From assembly GCA_024734555.1 (NCBI GenBank), contig JANPWX010020096.1, forward strand, positions 45,159-109,158: a stretch of 64,000 nt of DNA. Direction: 5' to 3'. How positions within the stretch are numbered: the first letter of the stretch is position 1; the number at the start of each line of letters is the position of its first letter. Below are positions 1 to 64,000 of the stretch, piece after piece. A program made the translations under genes and the position numbers. The DNA comes from Trochalopteron elliotii. Its lineage: Eukaryota; Chordata; Aves; Passeriformes; Leiothrichidae. Below the pieces are notes generated by a model, which worked only from the letters and a program-made list of their open reading frames with translations, made no database searches and was not told where the DNA came from.

Positions 1-59849
<59,849 letters not shown>

Positions 59850-59932
59850 TCAGCACAGAGACACGGGAAGTCCAGCCTCTCCCGCTGCCGAGGCCAGCTC
59901 CACTGCCTCCCACTGCCGCTCCCGAGGGCAGC
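59850..59932 (-). other. KANSL1: KANSL1 exon 2, 5' untranslated part
   Basis: Upstream of the ATG there is a good acceptor on the minus strand, TTTGCCTTCCCGTGCAG|GCTGCC, putting the exon border at 59932 and leaving 83 bases of 5' UTR. The leader is GC-rich and ends CTGTGCTGA before the ATG, so it closes the frame immediately upstream. In human the coding start is likewise in exon 2, after a non-coding exon 1. A second acceptor-like CTTTCTTTCCCCCAG lies further upstream (AG at 59970-59971) and could give a longer leader. Confidence 0.75.
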
Positions 59933-62900
59933 CTGCACGGGAAGGCAAACACACAGTCAGGCACTGCACTGGGGGAAAGAAAGCAAACGCTTTGCACAGT
60001 GAGACGCGGCGGCGACGCTCGCGCCCGGCCACGCCGAGAGCAGCCTGCTCCCCCCTGGGAGCCCCAGCCGTGCTCAGCACAGCCAGGCAGGCAGCAGGGA
60101 ACAGAAACAGGAACACACAGCCCAGCCCTCCAGAACCCCAGCATCTCCCAAAGTCAATGCCTGTCTGAAGCTGCTGCTCCCACCTTTCAGTTTATCCATG
60201 AGCACATCAGAACCCTTCCAGGCCTCCATGAAAGCTCCAGCCCTGGATGCTCCTATTCTTCAATGCCAGCAGCTTCACCAAGTTCATCGTTAAAATCCCT
60301 GAGCTACACCTATGAAATAGTTCTCAGTGCTTCTACTGCCAGCTCAGGGGTCTTAAAAATGACAAATTTGACTATAACATGTAACACAGACAGGGCTTGA
60401 GGGGAACAAATCTCCATATGCTTAAACTCCCAGTGGCTGAAGAAACCCCACCGCTTCCCTGGAACTTGGATTTCAAGAAAGTCACTTCCCTGGTGTATAT
60501 GAAACCTACTTTCCCAGAAGTACACTTCCGAATGAGCCAGGTGATTTCCAGTGTTAGCAATTCCCATTTCTCTTTCAAGAGCATGGATAAAGATTAACCC
60601 ACACATGCACAGAGCAGTTCTACACTGGCTGTCAGAGCAAGCCTGGGTTTAACTCTACTAGAGCAAACAAATCAGGAGAAATAACTAAAGACTCTTCATT
60701 TCTCTGCACTGCAGCCTCTTCCCACCCACCTTCAAGTCTCTGGTCATTCACCCACTTTCCTTACCACTAAAACTGTCAGTGTTTTTAAATGCCTTTTTCA
60801 ATTGCATTCAAATAACCCATAGCACTGGCTGTGCTGCCAGTGAAACAGTTACTTGATTTTCCTTTTACTGCTGAAGTTATTTAGCAGAAATATCAAGATG
60901 CTGGAGGTGGGTTCAGGCTTCCCAAGACCCCTACTCACAGAACCTATGATATTCTGTAATTGATTACACTTTATTCTTACTAAAAAAAGATCTGCATGTC
61001 TAAAAGTTTAGGCCACACTCACTGAAAATGGCTTTTACTCACCATTTGGGTCCTTAAATAAAAACTGAACATGCCTATTCAGGGAAGAAAGAAAAAAAAA
61101 AGAACTCGCAGGGAACTTTCCACTTGTAGCTATGACACCCTTGGGAAAGGAGGGAGGAAGACTGTCAGAATAAAGACTTCCTCCACTCCAGCCTCCTTCC
61201 AAGACCTTCACTAGAGATGCACACACTGGGAATGGCTGCCCCTAACGGGTTCCCAGTTCTGCAGAAACATGTGAGTTTCCCTTCCAGAGGGAACTCTGGC
61301 TCAGGGCTCTCCACCACAGTTACCACCAGTGGCTTTGGAAACACCCAACTGCAAAAAGAGCAAAACCCTCCCCTTGGTGCTAAATGACTCTTCTGCATGT
61401 GAACATATGAAATGACTCTTCTCAATGAATGTATCTGCAACTGCAGCCAGTCAGGAGTTTGCAGGAGCTGCAGGCTGAACAGTTTTAATTTGTACGTCAT
61501 CAATTTAACAGAAGTGGGAAACGGAAGCAAAACTCTGACACTGCCTTTTCCTCCGGGTTAGCAAACCCACTAGAAAACAGCAAATCCTCCTGCTAAGCTA
61601 CTGCAAACCTCCTTGGCTCCACTTATGGAGTGGACAGCACTTAGAATACTCTGGAAAGCCTCCCCTAAGAATAAGGCTTTGTTCTAGTAGCTTAAAGATG
61701 ACCTCCAAAAGTTATTGGGTCTATTTTTTATATTTTATATAAGTTCTTATAAACTCTCTGTGTGCTGGACAGCACTGGCTTCTCTAACATTGAATTAGAT
61801 CTCTACTTTTATGAGCAACCCCTGGAAAAGACATTAAGGAACATTTGTAAGCACGTTCCCTCCCTCTGTTTATAAGTGCTGGTTGTTACTAAAGCTGTAT
61901 TACATTTATCAGGAATTTCTTCCTAGCAGGGAGGGGAGAAGGTGTTAAGGCATCTCTGAGGAAGGAGGACAAAGAGAAGGAAAGGTCACAGAATGGAAGG
62001 GAAGGTCATTCACACAGTCTGAAGAACTTTCAGAGCATTCTGGTAAGTCTTACAATAATTCCAAGAATTATCCCTGATCTGTTGCCTGCTCTTGGGACCC
62101 CAACTGTGCTGGCAAGTTCTACAGAAACTGCTGCCACCCATCAGTACTAGCAGATCCATGTAAGCACCCAGAGGTCCCTCTTTTCACTGTTTCCCTGCCA
62201 AGGGCCTTTAAATCCCAGCACTCAAAGTGACACACGAGGGCCCAAGAGGCTTCTGCTCTGGCACAAGCCCTGCTGGTAGAGAAGTGCCAGAGAAACTGGA
62301 CACTGCTCCAGCTCCACCACCACAGCCCAACTCCAGCCCAGCCCTCAGCAGCCCTGGTGCAGCCCCTGGGCTGGACTTGGCTTGGGAGGACCCAAGAGGA
62401 GCTGCCCCTGGAAGGCCAACGTGGTGTTTACAGCATGTCTTAGGCTAATACTGAATGAACGTTCTTCATTTTCCCTTTAGAAGTAGAGCACTGGCAGAGC
62501 ACTCAGCAGTAATTAACAGAGCCCAGATGAAAGGCTGCAGCAGGCAGGTAAAACCAGGGTAATGTAGCAGCTGGCCCATCTTCCCTCGGTCCCCAGGAGT
62601 GCTGGGGAGCCACCAGGGCTCCTCAGGGGGCTTCACCACACTCCACATCAGCTACCCAACCCTCAACCCTCCTAAACACTGAGCAGAGGGAGGAGGGGGA
62701 ATATGGCTGAGGCAGCAATGGGAGGTCAGAGGGGCAGCAGGAACACACCCAGTCACACTACACCCCCGAGCAGCACCGGGTCATGACACCCCTGAAAACA
62801 ATCCTCTGCCATGCTGACTTATTCAACACCCTCTGCCTCTAAAAGCCAATTTTACAATCAGACATTGAAAGGAGAACTGGGTTTCCAAGCACATGATTTT

Positions 62901-64000
62901 GTGCAGGCTTGCAGTATAAGCCCCAAACAAACACAGGAAGTTTTGGTTTTCTGAATTCTTTGTGGAAAGAGTTTCTTGGGGAGAAAGCAGGCACTGTGCT
63001 TCCAGTGAGGGTCATGAGAAACATGGGGAGCTCCAAGCACTGGACACAGGAGCATCTGTCTAAACTCACTCCAGTTTGCCTCTGAAGGGCTGTCCGTGCT
63101 CTCCTCCCAGACATCAATCCCACCTGGCTCCATCACTTGTGCCCTCCATCCCTCCCTGCACTGCCTGGCCACACACATCTACCTCACATGTTTATGTTCC
63201 TGGATTATGGTTTAAATCCCTGACATTATCCCAAATTCCTGCACTACTGCACCCTGAAACCCCTTCACCCCAAGCTCTGTCCTCCCCAACAGCCACTTCC
63301 TGACGTACACAAAGGTGCTGCTAGAAGCAATAAAAGCACAGTTACCCTGAAGGAAGTGAGTATTATACCAACTCCAACTTCCCCTCTCCTCCCCCACTAC
63401 AAATCAACAACACAGCCAACTCCTGAACCTGTGCGGTTACAACTATGTTTCAGTCAAAAAAACAAAACAAAGCACACAAAAAACCCCAAACTCGCTGAAA
63501 TAAAATCCCTCTACACTTCATTTTGCAAGTAAAACAGATCATCTGTGCTAACCTCAGCAGGTAACAACACACAACAACTCCCTGAGCCCTACAAATATTT
63601 TCCACATCCACAATGTCCAGCTACCAAAGTTATGACTGTTGTGCATAACAGATTCTCCACGTGCCTCTTGTTATCACCTCTCAACATTTTGTAGTTGTAA
63701 GACAGGTATTTACCAATTTAGAAAGGGATTTACATGAGAAGCAACACTCAAAGCTTTAATTAAGGAAACGTGACAGGCAAGTACAGGACGATCACCTTAT
63801 TGATAAGCCAGTTATCACGTGCAGACTGTGTGCTTGCAATGACCCACATTTGGGAAACAGGCTCTTTTTTTTTGAATATTAATTAAAAAAAGGTTAAGAA
63901 CATGCACAAGAACCACAGATTTTTACAATACACACACGAGTACATTCCACAGCTATTAACATTACAGACTTGCACATAGGGAAGAATTTCTCCCAGGGAA
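59933..64000 (-). other. KANSL1: KANSL1 intron 1 (partial)
   Basis: 4,068 bases upstream of exon 2. Apart from the CpG cluster next to exon 2, it is ordinary AT-richer sequence with small chance ORFs and no CR1 recognised. The non-coding exon 1 was not identified and is presumed to lie beyond base 64000. Confidence 0.7.
59999..60045. promoter_or_regulatory. Small CpG cluster beside exon 2, possible internal promoter
   Basis: About ten CpG dinucleotides fall within some 36 bases here, in a region where the flanking intron 1 sequence is nearly CpG-free. Together with CpGs in the 5' part of exon 2 it forms a short CpG-rich patch (about 59690-60070) over the translation start. No TATA box is evident. 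It could mark an alternative promoter or simply conserved GC-rich sequence; the main promoter with exon 1 was not found in the window. Confidence 0.3.

Overview
The window is a piece of a bird nuclear genome that holds almost all of one protein-coding gene, KANSL1 (KAT8 regulatory NSL complex subunit 1), transcribed from the minus strand. The start codon is at 59849 and the reading frame is still open at base 1. I recognised the gene from its N-terminus ([10 protein letters not shown]), the [20 protein letters not shown] coiled coil, the [19 protein letters not shown] block, the CVAARTRP motif and the C-terminal PEHE domain. All are close to human KANSL1 as I remember it. All 14 coding exons (numbered 2 to 15 as in human) were placed by hand with GT/AG borders and compatible phases. 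Together they give 1,088 codons against 1,105 residues in human, so only a handful of C-terminal codons, the stop and the 3' UTR should lie beyond base 1.

The organism is an avian: the interspersed repeats are CR1 LINE 3' ends, with no Alu, L1 or B elements, and the introns are short. The CR1 style (ends such as AACCCAAACCATTCTGGGAT) and their density suggest a passerine, but that is a guess.

Layout from low to high coordinate, which is 3' to 5' for the gene. Bases 1-5808 are a GC-rich, exon-dense block with exons 15 to 8, encoding the PEHE domain and the serine/proline-rich region before it. Bases 5809-20392 hold exons 7 to 3, including the WDR5-binding segment in exon 6, with introns of 1.3 to 3.4 kb. 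Intron 6 carries a G-rich minisatellite beginning about 20 bases from the exon 7 acceptor, followed by an AT-rich tract. Bases 20393-58545 are the 38 kb intron 2, with most of the CR1 copies, simple repeats and no convincing gene. Bases 58546-59932 are the large first coding exon with its short 5' leader. Bases 59933-64000 are the start of intron 1, with a small CpG cluster next to exon 2. The non-coding first exon and main promoter were not found and probably lie beyond base 64000.

The protein is the scaffold of the NSL histone acetyltransferase complex: the PEHE region holds and activates KAT8 (MOF), the exon 6 motif binds WDR5, and the N-terminal coiled coil and conserved basic/tryptophan block serve assembly. 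No second gene, RNA gene or complete mobile element was supported. The most unusual structure is the intron 6 minisatellite: it contains a diverged second copy of the exon 7 splice acceptor, and each unit carries an acceptor-like CCCCCCAG on the transcribed strand.
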